DNA from: CBDCXE01 sp965223725 [NCBI: Nitrospinota bacterium]
GTDB lineage: Bacteria; Nitrospinota_A; UBA7883
Assembly (NCBI GenBank): GCA_965223725.1
Contig: CBDCXE010000001.1
Coordinates: 1-64,000, forward strand
Length of the DNA: 64,000 bases
Direction: 5' to 3'
Both the position numbers and the translations under genes were made by a program. The notes under the pieces were generated by a model that did no database searches, was not told the origin of the DNA, and worked only from the letters and a program-made list of their open reading frames with translations. Below are positions 1 through 8,004 of the stretch, one piece after another (position 1 is the stretch's first letter; the number at the start of each line of letters is the position of its first letter).

Positions 1-249
1 GCTTGTTAATAAGCCAGTGATCCCAATTGCTCCACTCGCAACCAGGCCAACATAGAACTTCACAAATAAAGCGATGAAAGCGCAAAGTATAGAAATTCCG
101 ATTAACACTTTGATCAGACCAGGGATATCGTTATCCCTTAAAACCTCAAAACCGGTCAGCCCGATATCACCACACCCTCCGATAGGCAGGAAAACGATTG
201 ATACTAAAGCTATAACTCCGCCAACTTTGGATAGCAAACCTCTAGGCAT
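1..249 (-). CDS. Small lipoprotein with membrane segments (3' end beyond window)
   Basis: An open frame starts at ATG 249 and runs off the left edge after 83 codons. Residues 1-26 look like a lipoprotein signal: a basic start (MPRGLLSK), a hydrophobic core, then IGGC with Cys at about 26. Two further hydrophobic stretches follow (about 48-65 and 68-83), so the product would be an envelope protein anchored by lipid and by helices. It is the last visible gene of a compact minus-strand run of small envelope genes that starts with the beta-barrel gene at 2045. I do not recognise the family, and the C-terminus is missing. Confidence 0.55.
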   Translation of the reverse strand, partial: MPRGLLSKVGGVIALVSIVFLPIGGCGDIGLTGFEVLRDNDIPGLIKVLIGISILCAFIALFVKFYVGLVASGAIGITGLLTS

Positions 250-261
250 ACAACACCCTCC

Positions 262-444
262 TTATTCCCTAATATTGTTGTTAAATGCCTCGCAAAGATT
301 CTTGGCATCGATCATTCCCCAAATCCACCAAGCTATTGGAACGACCATCATTAATATCCCTATAAACCCAATGCCGGCGCCAGTGGTCCCTGTGGCAACT
401 TCCTCTTCTATCGCCCCTTTAAGAACTCCCATACCGCCCAACAT
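262..444 (-). CDS. Small membrane protein, possible frameshift at the 5' end
   Basis: A 60-residue product from ATG 444 has a glycine-rich start (MLGGMGVLKG), an acidic EEE patch, and one long hydrophobic segment (about 22-46) with two Trp. It lies 12 bases upstream of the next small lipoprotein gene and in the same direction. Upstream, in another frame, an ATG at 478 reads MGDKIF. Removing one base from the T6 run (A6 on the plus strand, 460-465) joins MGDKIF to GGFGAMLGGM, a smoother N-terminus. The true gene may therefore be 262-478 with a one-base error or mutation. No family recognised. Confidence 0.45.
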   Translation of the reverse strand: MLGGMGVLKGAIEEEVATGTTGAGIGFIGILMMVVPIAWWIWGMIDAKNLCEAFNNNIRE

Positions 445-479
445 AGCTCCAAATCCGCCAAAAAATCTTGTCGCCCATA

Positions 480-1054
480 AAAAATATTGATAAATTGAAC
501 TTACAGTATCTTGTGATTACGATTTCATTAGGTTTTGTGATAACCACCTGATCGTCAATTGGACCTACACCATATGGTGGTCGCAGGGTGGTTCCGTCCA
601 CAGCACAGCGTCCTTACCAGGCACACCATGGAATTTATACCGCGTCCTAAATGAATACCCGGTATCCCACCAAACATCCAGGCTGGGTTTGCCAAAGGAA
701 GACCAATCTATGAAAATTCTGTCAGTGCTGTAATAGTTATATTGATTATTCCAGATAACATCTGACCTTTACCAGTTCGATTAATTGAATAAGTGCCTAT
801 TTTCTCAGGCAGGCATTGAACGATAAAATCTACAAATAGACAATGGTCATATGGATGGATAAAATCAATCACTACACCGGTTGGTAAGGTAATTAGTGGG
901 TCCATTGTGGGAACCTTTCCGAGCTGAGTTGTTTTTCGAAAATCAATTTTTATCCCCTTTGGCTCAGGGTTTTTATTGCTTCCACTCTTGTGTCACCACA
1001 AGAAGATAGAAACAATATACTAATAACCAAGATAGCTGAAAATATACTTTTCAT
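480..1054 (-). pseudogene. Lipoprotein gene broken by several frameshifts
   Basis: ATG 1054 opens a clear lipoprotein signal with lipobox LSSC (Cys 19), but the frame stops after 34 codons. Reading continues in other frames. From about 992-984 another frame gives SGSNKNPEPKGIKIDF and runs to a stop at 708. From about 713-716 (a T4 run) a third frame gives IDWSSFGKPSLDVWW. From about 600 a fourth piece gives GTTLRPPYGVGPIDDQVV. Joined, these make one plausible secreted lipoprotein of roughly 190 residues. The 5' end overlaps the end of the preceding membrane-protein gene by 35 bases, typical of an operon. Whether the shifts are real decay or sequence errors cannot be told here. Function unknown. 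Confidence 0.5.
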
Positions 1055-1346
1055 TATGTGCTCTCATACGTGTAGTTTTACTTAAGGAGGCCTGTCGTGT
1101 GTTGACCTCGATAGCGAATAGCACACCGACTATTTCGCCAAAAGCTATTGCGACCAATGATAAAAGCACAACCACAAATCCGGCCGCAATATCCAGGAAA
1201 TCCCCGGTCCCAAAGTCAAAGCCGGAAAGCAATGGCTCAATGATCCCCAATGTGATCGCCATTACAACACCTGCCAGTACGCCATGTAGACCTAATGTTT
1301 TTAGTAATTTCCCAACAAAAGGTAGTACTGTGTAATTTTCATCCAT
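1020..1346 (-). CDS. Small integral membrane protein
   Basis: A 108-residue product from ATG 1346. The start is supported by GGAG placed 7 bases upstream (ggagtttggaaatg). Two long hydrophobic segments lie at about residues 20-40 and 52-80, joined by a short loop rich in Gly/Asp/Phe, followed by a polar, basic C-terminal tail. It overlaps the lipoprotein gene before it by 46 bases and the broken lipoprotein gene after it by 35, so all are probably one transcript. No family recognised; the topology suggests an inner-membrane partner of the neighbouring lipoproteins. Confidence 0.55.
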   Translation of the reverse strand: MDENYTVLPFVGKLLKTLGLHGVLAGVVMAITLGIIEPLLSGFDFGTGDFLDIAAGFVVVLLSLVAIAFGEIVGVLFAIEVNTRQASLSKTTRMRAHNEKYIFSYLGY

Positions 1347-1510
1347 TTCCAAACTCCGTATATTTTTGTCATCTGGGCAGGGCATAACCCTCCAGTAAGC
1401 GTACATAACCTGACCATCCCACTACTGCCCGACCCACACCCCGTGGCAAGAAATGCTATTGAGAGGAGAAAAACCAACGCATTCTTTGCCAAATTAATTA
1501 GTATGTACAT
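1301..1510 (-). CDS. Small lipoprotein
   Basis: A 69-residue product from ATG 1510, 8 bases after the stop of the beta-barrel gene. Residues 1-23 form a signal with a hydrophobic core and the lipobox LATGC, followed by GSGSSG, a typical linker for an outer-membrane-anchored lipoprotein. The mature part has two more Cys and ends in a frame that overlaps the next gene by 46 bases, so the C-terminal 15 residues may be an artefact of a small shift. No clear ribosome site. Family not recognised. Confidence 0.45.
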   Translation of the reverse strand: MYILINLAKNALVFLLSIAFLATGCGSGSSGMVRLCTLTGGLCPAQMTKIYGVWKWMKITQYYLLLGNY

Positions 1511-1517
1511 GAGGCGC

Positions 1518-2045
1518 TTAAAAGTAATATCCAATGGCCAATAGAAAGGAAATATCTGCATAATCAGATTCGTAGTGACCCCCAAATGTAGAATCTACTT
1601 CGAAAGTTGCAAGCGAATAAATCACTTCAGCGGCGGCACTGATATGGTCAGTGAAATTAAATTGCGAACCGCCTGAAAACAACACACCGCTTCCAGACAC
1701 TTTCGCGCCGAAATATTCGGGTCCATCCAATACGGTATAACCAACACCTCCATAGAGTGAGCCTGGCTTATCTTCCAGCGCAAAATGTTTGAAGTGATAT
1801 ATGGCGCTTGCCCCAAACCCAGTATAGTTCCCTGAAACAGGCAACCAACCTCGTAGCACAAAATCATCTGTTAAGTGATATAAGGCAAAAGGTGCGATAC
1901 CTCCATTACCACCATCCAGAAATAGTCCAGCGGCAATATCGCCTGACTTCTTCTCTCTTTCTGCGGAAGCTATGCCCGGCTGGAAAACGAGCACGATTAC
2001 CGATAATGCAATTACTCCTGCTACTGAAATTACAGATCCCTTCAT
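1518..2045 (-). CDS. Outer-membrane beta-barrel protein
   Basis: A 175-residue product. ATG 2045 is chosen over an upstream TTG at 2060 because it has GGGG 9 bases upstream. Residues 1-28 are a signal peptide ending at ASA. The mature part alternates polar and hydrophobic residues in short Gly/Tyr/Phe-rich strands (AIYHF, GGVGYTV, LAIGYYF) and ends in Phe, the usual C-terminal signature of outer-membrane barrels. Its length fits an 8-stranded barrel of the OmpA/OmpX/Opacity type. It is first in the minus-strand envelope gene run and faces the LuxR pair across a shared 314-base promoter region. Role unknown; an adhesion or structural barrel is the simplest reading. Confidence 0.7.
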   Translation of the reverse strand: MKGSVISVAGVIALSVIVLVFQPGIASAEREKKSGDIAAGLFLDGGNGGIAPFALYHLTDDFVLRGWLPVSGNYTGFGASAIYHFKHFALEDKPGSLYGGVGYTVLDGPEYFGAKVSGSGVLFSGGSQFNFTDHISAAAEVIYSLATFEVDSTFGGHYESDYADISFLLAIGYYF

Positions 2046-2359
2046 TTCTACTATCCCCAATTTAAAACGTTAATGAATCAAAGCTTTCCCCAATTAGAAA
2101 GCGTTTCCTGTTGAGCTATAGCTCTTCAAAAGAATATATCACAATTGCACTATATATAGCTGATAATAAATTAATTTTATTTTGTATATATAAGCTTTTT
2201 AAAGGAATAAATCATGTTTTATCAAGTTATTATCCATCTATATGAATGATTTACATATTTTGTCCGATACGTAAATATAGGAGAATGAATGTGATTATTC
2301 TATATTTGTAGGGCAGACATCACTGCCGTTTCAGCATTTCAAATAGCAAACGCAACAAA
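2046..2359. promoter_or_regulatory. Divergent promoter region between envelope operon and LuxR pair
   Basis: This AT-rich 314-base gap serves two divergent transcripts. It holds a perfect 12-base palindrome, GAGCTATAGCTC, at 2113-2124, about 70 bases upstream of the beta-barrel start, and a second inverted pair, ATTTAC (2249-2254) and GTAAAT (2271-2276), with a 16-base spacer on the LuxR side. Both are reasonable binding sites for the adjacent LuxR-type dimers, but this is inference. I see no convincing gene here. Confidence 0.4.
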
Positions 2360-3181
2360 ATGAAAACCGAAAGCAATATCATCCCAGATAGTTTTTACAA
2401 GGAAGCCTGGATACTTGCGGATGATTTGAGCAGGGCTAAAAGCAAGAAGAAATTTGTAAATACTTTGTTTTCAGGTTTATCAAAAATACTTTCAAGCGAT
2501 AATTGTTTTAAAATTGCTTTTAAACCAAAAACATTCATTCCTATAAAGAGTGGTTCGCTCTTTTGGAAAACTGAAGGGAAATTTGACCCGGTGTCTAAAT
2601 ATGTTGATTATTTCTATAAGGTTGATCCTTTTCATGCGCCTGTCGAAGAATTCTTATTGTCTGGGGAAAGAAGTATTGCCCTCCATATAGAAGATACTAT
2701 CTCAAGGAGACATTTAAAAAAAACTGAATTCTTTTTGGACTTTTTAAAGCCAATGAATATTTCATCAATTATGATATTAGGAATCAATTCGCCAATTCGG
2801 CAACCATCTATAACCTTTGGCGTATCTAGAGGATTAGAAAGTCGTTCCTACTCAGATTTAGAGATGTACATGTTAGAATTTCTTGCACCCCATATTGCAG
2901 ACGCATGGAACAAATGTGATTTTAGAGAGTTGTTTTCTAGTATCGATTCCTCACGTTATAAGGAAGCAGATGATTTGGAGAATAATGTGCCACTTACTCC
3001 AAGGGAAATAGAAATCGCAACGCACGTTGCGTTTGGATTTGACAACAAAGAAATTGGAGACGAGCTACAGATTTCATCTATTACAGTTCGTGATCATTTA
3101 AGGGCAATTTTTAGAAAATGGCATATTAATTCACGATCCCAACTTGTCGCCAAAATGTTAATTGGTGAATTAAAGCTATGA
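2360..3181 (+). CDS. LuxR-family transcriptional regulator
   Basis: 273 residues. The last 60 residues (about 212-268) are a canonical LuxR/GerE helix-turn-helix: LTPREIEIATHVAFGF, then NKEIGDELQISSITVRDHL, then the dimerisation helix. The first 190 residues resemble the autoinducer-binding-like sensor fold of LuxR solos (YFYKVDPF and an aromatic-rich core) but I cannot name a ligand. No synthase of the LuxI type is in the window, so it is a solo. Its TGA overlaps the ATG of a paralogous regulator (ATGA), so the two are translationally coupled. It is divergent from the envelope operon at 1-2045, its most likely target. No ribosome site is evident. Confidence 0.8.
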   Translation: MKTESNIIPDSFYKEAWILADDLSRAKSKKKFVNTLFSGLSKILSSDNCFKIAFKPKTFIPIKSGSLFWKTEGKFDPVSKYVDYFYKVDPFHAPVEEFLLSGERSIALHIEDTISRRHLKKTEFFLDFLKPMNISSIMILGINSPIRQPSITFGVSRGLESRSYSDLEMYMLEFLAPHIADAWNKCDFRELFSSIDSSRYKEADDLENNVPLTPREIEIATHVAFGFDNKEIGDELQISSITVRDHLRAIFRKWHINSRSQLVAKMLIGELKL

Positions 3182-3993
3182 GCAGATCAATACTCATACC
3201 GAACCGTACGTATAAGAAAGCATGGGAATTCCAGCAAGAATTATATCAAGCTAAAACACTGGAATCCCTTATACAATCATTTGTGAGTGGCATAGCAAAG
3301 GTTGTTCCTGCAGACGCTATTGCCCACATGCCTGTGGATAACACTACGTTGAGCCCAAGTTATTCTTATGCGTCTCACAATTTGTCCATACCAAAAGGTA
3401 TTGCAAAATTATTTATTAGTGACTTGTATTGTCTAAAGGATCCTTGTGCGCCAGACTTTTATGAGTTTTTGTCAACCAACAAAACATATGACGTAGTTCG
3501 GGGCAGCGATTATATCTCCAGCAGAGAGTTGGAAAATACAGAGTTTTATTCTGAGATACTCAATCCTCTGCATATCAAATATTATGCTGTGCTATCTATA
3601 AAGATATTTGGCTATGTTTTTAATACCCCTTTCATTAGGGCACAAGGCTCTCGGCCATTCTCTGACAGTGACATGGCAACTATTAAAATGCTGGCGCCAA
3701 CAATTGCTGAAGCTTTTAAACGTGTCTTAGTAAAGGAAAGTATTGGAACGCTCAAGCAACCAAAACAGCATAATTATCATCACTACAATTCTAATCCTCC
3801 GCAGACAAAAGATGTATCAGTATATGCTTGGTTAAAAGGTAAGGGATTCGATAAGAATAAACTTGCAAATATATTACGACATAGGACATCATTATTTGCG
3901 CATGATCACTTGAAAGCTGTTTTCAAAAAGATGGGTGTCAATTCAAGCGCACAACTTATCGCTAAGCTGCGAGATAACAGGAAAATACACTAA
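3178..3993 (+). CDS. LuxR-like regulator with eroded DNA-binding domain
   Basis: 271 residues, clearly a paralogue of the gene just upstream: both begin with NR/DS-x-YK-x-AW, share LKDPC/KVDPF and RELENTEFY/RHLKKTEFF-like segments, and end in a similar dimerisation helix (KMGVNSSAQLIAKL). In place of the LTPRE and KEIGDELQIS helices it has KGKGFDKNKLANILRHRTS, preceded by a His/Asn/Pro-rich linker. The recognition region is therefore only partly preserved. It may bind DNA differently or act only as a dimer partner or sensor for the first protein. The start overlaps the upstream stop by 4 bases. Confidence 0.7.
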   Translation: MSRSILIPNRTYKKAWEFQQELYQAKTLESLIQSFVSGIAKVVPADAIAHMPVDNTTLSPSYSYASHNLSIPKGIAKLFISDLYCLKDPCAPDFYEFLSTNKTYDVVRGSDYISSRELENTEFYSEILNPLHIKYYAVLSIKIFGYVFNTPFIRAQGSRPFSDSDMATIKMLAPTIAEAFKRVLVKESIGTLKQPKQHNYHHYNSNPPQTKDVSVYAWLKGKGFDKNKLANILRHRTSLFAHDHLKAVFKKMGVNSSAQLIAKLRDNRKIH

Positions 3994-4031
3994 GCTGAGC
4001 TTGAGAAGCCCGCCTGGCTTTCACAAAATAA

Positions 4032-4056
4032 AATCCGCCCTTGCTATGAGCGGATT
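4032..4056 (-). terminator. Intrinsic terminator after the ardC-like gene
   Basis: Arms AATCCGC (4032-4038) and GCGGATT (4050-4056) with an 11-base loop. On the minus strand the stem is followed by TTTTATTTTG. It lies 17 bases beyond the end of the minus-strand gene at 4074 and 38 bases after the convergent LuxR-like gene, so it may stop both. Confidence 0.6.
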
Positions 4057-4073
4057 GGTTTGTCTTTGATTGT

Positions 4074-4958
4074 TTAAGAGGCGCATGTGAGCGTCCCGGT
4101 TTTCAGAATATAATCGACGGCTTTTTGAGCTTTAGCCGATGCATAAATTATCATCCGCTTGTCATTTTTCAGCGCCTTGAGCCATGAGCCGATGTATGCA
4201 ACTTGATTGTCAAAAATGGGCGTTATATCAATTCCTGTTCTATTGCAAAGAAATGATGCACCTATTTCTGCTATTAGCTCCTCCTTCGAATATTTGTGAT
4301 TTCCATAAACAGATAGCGTCTTGATTTCATCGCGTCCCAGCCTTGATTCATGGCCAGTGGAATGAACCAGCTCATGAAATAGCGTTCCATAGTAATTTTC
4401 TGATGTCTCAAAGCTTTCAGGTTTTGGCATGAGCAGGCTATCCATCAGAGGCTTATAACAGGCCACACTATTTGCGTGCTTTATCTCTGGCTTATCGACA
4501 TAGCCAGCGACTACTTTCTCACACTCATCTACTGGATCAAATGATACGGCAACTTCTATCGGGATAGCTTTATCCAGCCCTTCACATTGCTCAACATTAA
4601 ACACGGTATAATATCGAAGTATGGGTATGTTTCTGATTTCGTCAATGGTATCTTCTTGCGAAACAGAAACATTATCAGACGACTTCTTAACTTCCTGATA
4701 TTTCCAAAAGATTATCGGAAACCCCTTCGCTCCTTTCCTGACTCGGCCACCAAGCTGATTAACCTGTTTGATAGTGGCAAAGTATGGGGAAGAGAAGTTG
4801 GCGATAGAAAGGATCATGGTGTTCATTCCACGATACTCTCTTTTCGATACCAGGTTTTTCGGGAATGCTGGCGTTTTCCATTTCCTTTTCCATGGAACAG
4901 TTCCTTTTTCCAACTCGGCAATAATTCGGTCTGTAATGATGTCGTAAGCTTTTGTCAT
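4074..4958 (-). CDS. ArdC-like antirestriction / zincin metallopeptidase protein
   Basis: 294 residues from ATG 4958, chosen because AAGGAG lies 7 bases upstream. The N-terminal about 130 residues are the ssDNA-binding ArdC_N type domain (ITDRIIAELEKG, VPWKRKW, YRGMNTMIL, GGRVRKGAKG). The C-terminal part is a zincin-like metallopeptidase with HELVHSTGH at 195-203 and a downstream Glu in SKEELIAEIGASFLC as likely third zinc ligand. The family is carried by plasmids and integrative elements and protects incoming DNA from host restriction. It is the first sign of a mobile element, followed on the same strand by a RuvC-like nuclease and an XRE regulator. Confidence 0.8.
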   Translation of the reverse strand: MTKAYDIITDRIIAELEKGTVPWKRKWKTPAFPKNLVSKREYRGMNTMILSIANFSSPYFATIKQVNQLGGRVRKGAKGFPIIFWKYQEVKKSSDNVSVSQEDTIDEIRNIPILRYYTVFNVEQCEGLDKAIPIEVAVSFDPVDECEKVVAGYVDKPEIKHANSVACYKPLMDSLLMPKPESFETSENYYGTLFHELVHSTGHESRLGRDEIKTLSVYGNHKYSKEELIAEIGASFLCNRTGIDITPIFDNQVAYIGSWLKALKNDKRMIIYASAKAQKAVDYILKTGTLTCAS

Positions 4959-5097
4959 GTCATTCTCCTTTGATAAAGTGCATGGTGAAAGATGGTCCCT
5001 TGCGGGCATAAATTTAAAATTCAGGAATGCTGTGTTTGTGAAAGAACTACGAGGTAAGTTTAGCGAGCGGACGCTGGGAAAAAAGGCTGGGAATCTG

Positions 5098-5631
5098 CTA
5101 AATCGAATTTCTGGTTTGCTTGTTGTGGATATAGTAAAACGTCAATATCAAGCTGACGGCGTTGAATATCGCCATGCGGTAATCTTCGCTCATCCATGCT
5201 TTTCGGAAATTCGGGATTCTGGGTGCAAACTCTGGAAGCCACTGGGCTATGGTGATGGCAATCTTATATTTCGTTTTCGCGCCATAGCTTGAGAAGTAAT
5301 TGTTAATATCCTGCCTGGAAAAGCTTCGCAAAGTGACCTTCCTCCTTTTCGCTAGACTGGATATTTCAGATAGCAATTGCTGAACTCGCTTGCATCGCTT
5401 TGATTCATCATCCGAGTGTTTTTCTATCACGATCACTTCTGGCCCATAGAACTCAATCAGCTCTTCAATCATTTTTATGTATCGCGCATTTTTAAATTTA
5501 TTTTTTATTCGCGCCTCTTTCACGCCCCAGTTGATAGGACTGAGCGACCCTTCAAATAATGCATATCCAAAACCTCGCGAAGTGGGGTCTATGGCCAATA
5601 CCAGTTTTTGTTGTTCTAATTTACGTTTCAT
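5098..5631 (-). CDS. RuvC-like (RNase H-fold) nuclease
   Basis: 177 residues. The N-terminus VLAIDPTSRGFGYALFEG matches the first strand of RuvC/RNase H-fold resolvases (Asp in AIDP), VIVIEKHSDD supplies the second acidic strand, and SEDYRMAIFNAVSLIL the C-terminal acidic helix. Length matches RuvC, but sequence identity to the housekeeping enzyme looks low, so this is more likely an element-borne resolvase. The start overlaps the end of the XRE gene by 4 bases, and the two are probably co-transcribed. The exact substrate is unknown. Confidence 0.65.
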   Translation of the reverse strand: MKRKLEQQKLVLAIDPTSRGFGYALFEGSLSPINWGVKEARIKNKFKNARYIKMIEELIEFYGPEVIVIEKHSDDESKRCKRVQQLLSEISSLAKRRKVTLRSFSRQDINNYFSSYGAKTKYKIAITIAQWLPEFAPRIPNFRKAWMSEDYRMAIFNAVSLILTFYYIHNKQTRNSI

Positions 5632-5984
5632 ATATTTTGTTCGGACTCACTTTCTTCCCCAGAAACCTTCGACCGTAAAACCTTTAGCTTATAATCAACG
5701 GTGCGGTTTGTATCTGGTTTATCAAGCTTCCGGGAAAGAAGGTGGGCCTGATTTAATACCTGGCGTTCGACCTCTGCAAAAGCGCTTGGGAATATTTCTT
5801 TTGCAGATACGTCAAAAAATATCTGCAAAGCAAGCGCTGTATGAAAATCAGGAATGCATACAGATTTCTCCAGACGAGACACTTTGCTTCCATTCTCATA
5901 CCCCAAGAGGAATGCCAACTCATCCTGAGTAAGTCCTGCTCGCTTTCTGTATGTTTTGAGGTAATTATCAAGTTTGTAAGCCAT
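5628..5984 (-). CDS. XRE-family transcriptional regulator
   Basis: 118 residues. Residues 7-62 form an XRE helix-turn-helix (YRKRAGLTQDELAFLLGYE, then KVSRLEKS), followed by a helical tail of about 55 residues. It is first in a two-gene unit with the RuvC-like gene. An 11-base-armed palindrome lies 80 bases upstream (6064-6086), the probable autoregulatory operator. In this position it would act as the element's master repressor, as in phages and integrative elements. No ribosome site precedes the ATG. Confidence 0.8.
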   Translation of the reverse strand: MAYKLDNYLKTYRKRAGLTQDELAFLLGYENGSKVSRLEKSVCIPDFHTALALQIFFDVSAKEIFPSAFAEVERQVLNQAHLLSRKLDKPDTNRTVDYKLKVLRSKVSGEESESEQNI

Positions 5985-6324
5985 AAATGTGATTCATTAC
6001 CAGCGCTTGCGTTGCCGATAATGAGCATATGATAGTCGATTAGGAATTTCGCAAAAGAAAGGAAAACTTGCCAATTTGGCAAGTTTATAGATGGTAGATA
6101 TTCCCGATATGACGATGTGATATTACATAAGTTAGATCAGATAAATATGGACAAGAGATAAAATATATTTAAACAAGCAATGTGGACATTGTGGACTTTG
6201 GGGATGTGGTTTCGGTTTACCAATAACTATCATGATTAATAGGCAAGCTATATATTAACTTGCAATTATATTCACCATCTTTTGCATAGCTTTGTTTAAC
6301 ATCCCCAATATCCCTGATATCCAG
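5985..6324. other. Element control region without genes
   Basis: 340 AT-rich bases between the XRE gene and the ATPase gene, both on the minus strand. It holds the 6064-6086 palindrome and a pair of TGTGGAC direct repeats at 6181-6187 and 6190-6196 (9-base period), followed by TGGGGATGTGG. The repeats resemble degenerate DnaA boxes or iterons, so an element replication origin is conceivable but unproven. No convincing ORF. Confidence 0.35.
6064..6086. promoter_or_regulatory. Palindromic operator candidate upstream of the XRE regulator
   Basis: A perfect 23-base palindrome: 11-base arms AAACTTGCCAA and TTGGCAAGTTT around a central T. The core AACTTGCCA recurs at 7691-7699 (as TGGCAAGTT), upstream of the ATPase gene, and at 9702-9710, just after the recombinase gene. 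The spacing and recurrence suit the binding site of the adjacent XRE repressor; a recombination site is the alternative. Confidence 0.6.
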
Positions 6325-7635
6325 TCAGTTAGCATTAATACCATATCGCTCATATAGTCGATCCAGTTTTGCTTTTTCAGTGGGAGCAATAATGAACACA
6401 CCATTGCTTTTTTGGGTGATTAGCTTCAGCTTTTTCCTGATGATATTGCCAATCCATTTAGCCGTAATTTTTCTGTCATATTCAAATCCATATCGGTCGG
6501 TGAACAGGTTTGTAATATCCTTGATTGCAAAGTTTGATTTCTCAGGGTTGGAAGATAGCTCATGAATAATTTCCAATACCTGGGCCTCAATATCCATCCC
6601 GCGATCAATGATCATTTCGTTGTTATATTGAAGAGCGGTCTTTCGCAATTGCTCCTTGGTTTCTTCATTATCGATAATACTCATTAGAGGCGTGAAAATC
6701 TGATTGAGTCGTGGCTCTATACTACGATCCAACAGTTCAGCATCAGCTTTTATTTTTCCCAAATTTTTGAGCCGAAACATCAGGAGCATGTTCCTAATGT
6801 GCAATGCCTCCTCCTTATACTTCGAAGGAAGGTTGATCGGTATATCCCGACGAAGTTTCCTCTGTCCCATTTCCTCTGTGATGAAGCGGGACTCCAAGGC
6901 GCGGTCGTCATAATACCCTCTAGTGGCGACTAGCTTTGGACCGAATACATTAAAAGCGCGAGGGTTGAATTCCTTTTGTGAGTTGACCTCAACACGCAAT
7001 ACTGGGAATCCTTTTACATTTCCGTTATTGAGTATTTTTACCATTTCAGCTTTTTCATCACTGAATCGAAAGTCGGCTTCATCGATTATTAGCGTGCCTC
7101 TAAAAGCTTCCAGTAGGTGAAAGATTGGGGATACTGTGGAGGCTCCACTTGCAAATATCGGCTTATAACATAAAGAGCCAACGGTAAGCAGAAAGCGAGT
7201 TTTGCCACTTCCATAATCTCCTCTCAGGCGTAAATATGGTAGTTCATTAAACCCGTCATATATCCATGAAAAGAGAACATAATAGCTGGCGATCTTTTCA
7301 AACTCAGGACTTATATCAACATACTTATGGATGAATTTTTGAATGTCATTTATCAAAGCCTCATCAGATGCATATTCCTCAGGCTTTGATGGCAGGCCGA
7401 CAATCTCATTTTTAATCAAATTGTTATTAGGAGAATATGAGACCAGTATGTCACCAGAATCCAGCGTATAGGTTTTATCAAGACTCCATTTATCGTCTTT
7501 CCAAATGACAAAAGATGTCTTTTTATCCTTAGAGTCATAGACCGTTTCTATAATTTCTCCACTATCCAACACAGTGGACACAGTGGGTATATATTTCGTT
7601 TGCTTTACTTTTGTTTCGCTTTTTGAATTATTCAT
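6325..7635 (-). CDS. P-loop ATPase of a mobile element
   Basis: 436 residues. It has a Walker A motif at 139-146 (GDYGSGKT) and a Walker B motif at about 181-187 (TLIIDEAD), with YLRLRGDYG upstream and a conserved-looking region ending in RALESRFITEEMG that could carry the arginine finger. The layout resembles the helicase-like ATPases found beside primases in integrated plasmids and phages, but I see no primase domain. The last 130 residues look like a winged-helix tail. It shares a short intergenic region, with a TGGCAAGTT site at 7691, with the divergent small gene at 7746. Probably DNA replication or mobilisation of the element. Confidence 0.6.
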   Translation of the reverse strand: MNNSKSETKVKQTKYIPTVSTVLDSGEIIETVYDSKDKKTSFVIWKDDKWSLDKTYTLDSGDILVSYSPNNNLIKNEIVGLPSKPEEYASDEALINDIQKFIHKYVDISPEFEKIASYYVLFSWIYDGFNELPYLRLRGDYGSGKTRFLLTVGSLCYKPIFASGASTVSPIFHLLEAFRGTLIIDEADFRFSDEKAEMVKILNNGNVKGFPVLRVEVNSQKEFNPRAFNVFGPKLVATRGYYDDRALESRFITEEMGQRKLRRDIPINLPSKYKEEALHIRNMLLMFRLKNLGKIKADAELLDRSIEPRLNQIFTPLMSIIDNEETKEQLRKTALQYNNEMIIDRGMDIEAQVLEIIHELSSNPEKSNFAIKDITNLFTDRYGFEYDRKITAKWIGNIIRKKLKLITQKSNGVFIIAPTEKAKLDRLYERYGINAN

Positions 7636-7745
7636 GCTGAACAGATTATCAATTACAGCTTTTCATAAAAGACTGGTGAGAATGCAATACTGGCAAGTTG
7701 TCCTTCCTTTTGAAACAAATAGCAGTCGTTAGAATACGCTGGCAT

Positions 7746-7940
7746 ATGAATGCACAAGAAGATCAAATAGAAAAATTTCAGGCTTTATACAAGAAGCGAT
7801 TTGGTAAAGAGCTTTCCAGAAAAGAAGCGAAAGAAAAAAGAGCCAAGCTCATACAACTTGTGAAGTTGATCTATAAACCAATGACTATAAAAGAATATGA
7901 GCAGTTGCAAAAACGGAGAGATGAAACAAGGGGATTGTGA
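7746..7940 (+). CDS. Small basic, helical protein
   Basis: 64 residues from ATG 7746; an upstream ATG at 7698 would add 16 unconvincing residues. The product is highly charged and helical (KFQALYKKRFGKELSRKEA, then KRAKLIQLVKLIYKP). Many mobile elements carry such short proteins just before the recombinase, often as directionality or DNA-binding factors, but I do not recognise this one. It lies 64 bases upstream of the recombinase start on the same strand and is divergent from the ATPase gene. Confidence 0.45.
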   Translation: MNAQEDQIEKFQALYKKRFGKELSRKEAKEKRAKLIQLVKLIYKPMTIKEYEQLQKRRDETRGL

Positions 7941-8004
7941 GATTCCTATACCGCCAAAGTTGCCAAAGCCTGCTGAAATGATAGACTGATGATACTTCCC
8001 ATTT

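Noticed and set aside
2285-2311. Eight-codon leader peptide upstream of the first LuxR gene
   Set aside because: AGGAG is too close to the ATG and no attenuator hairpin follows.
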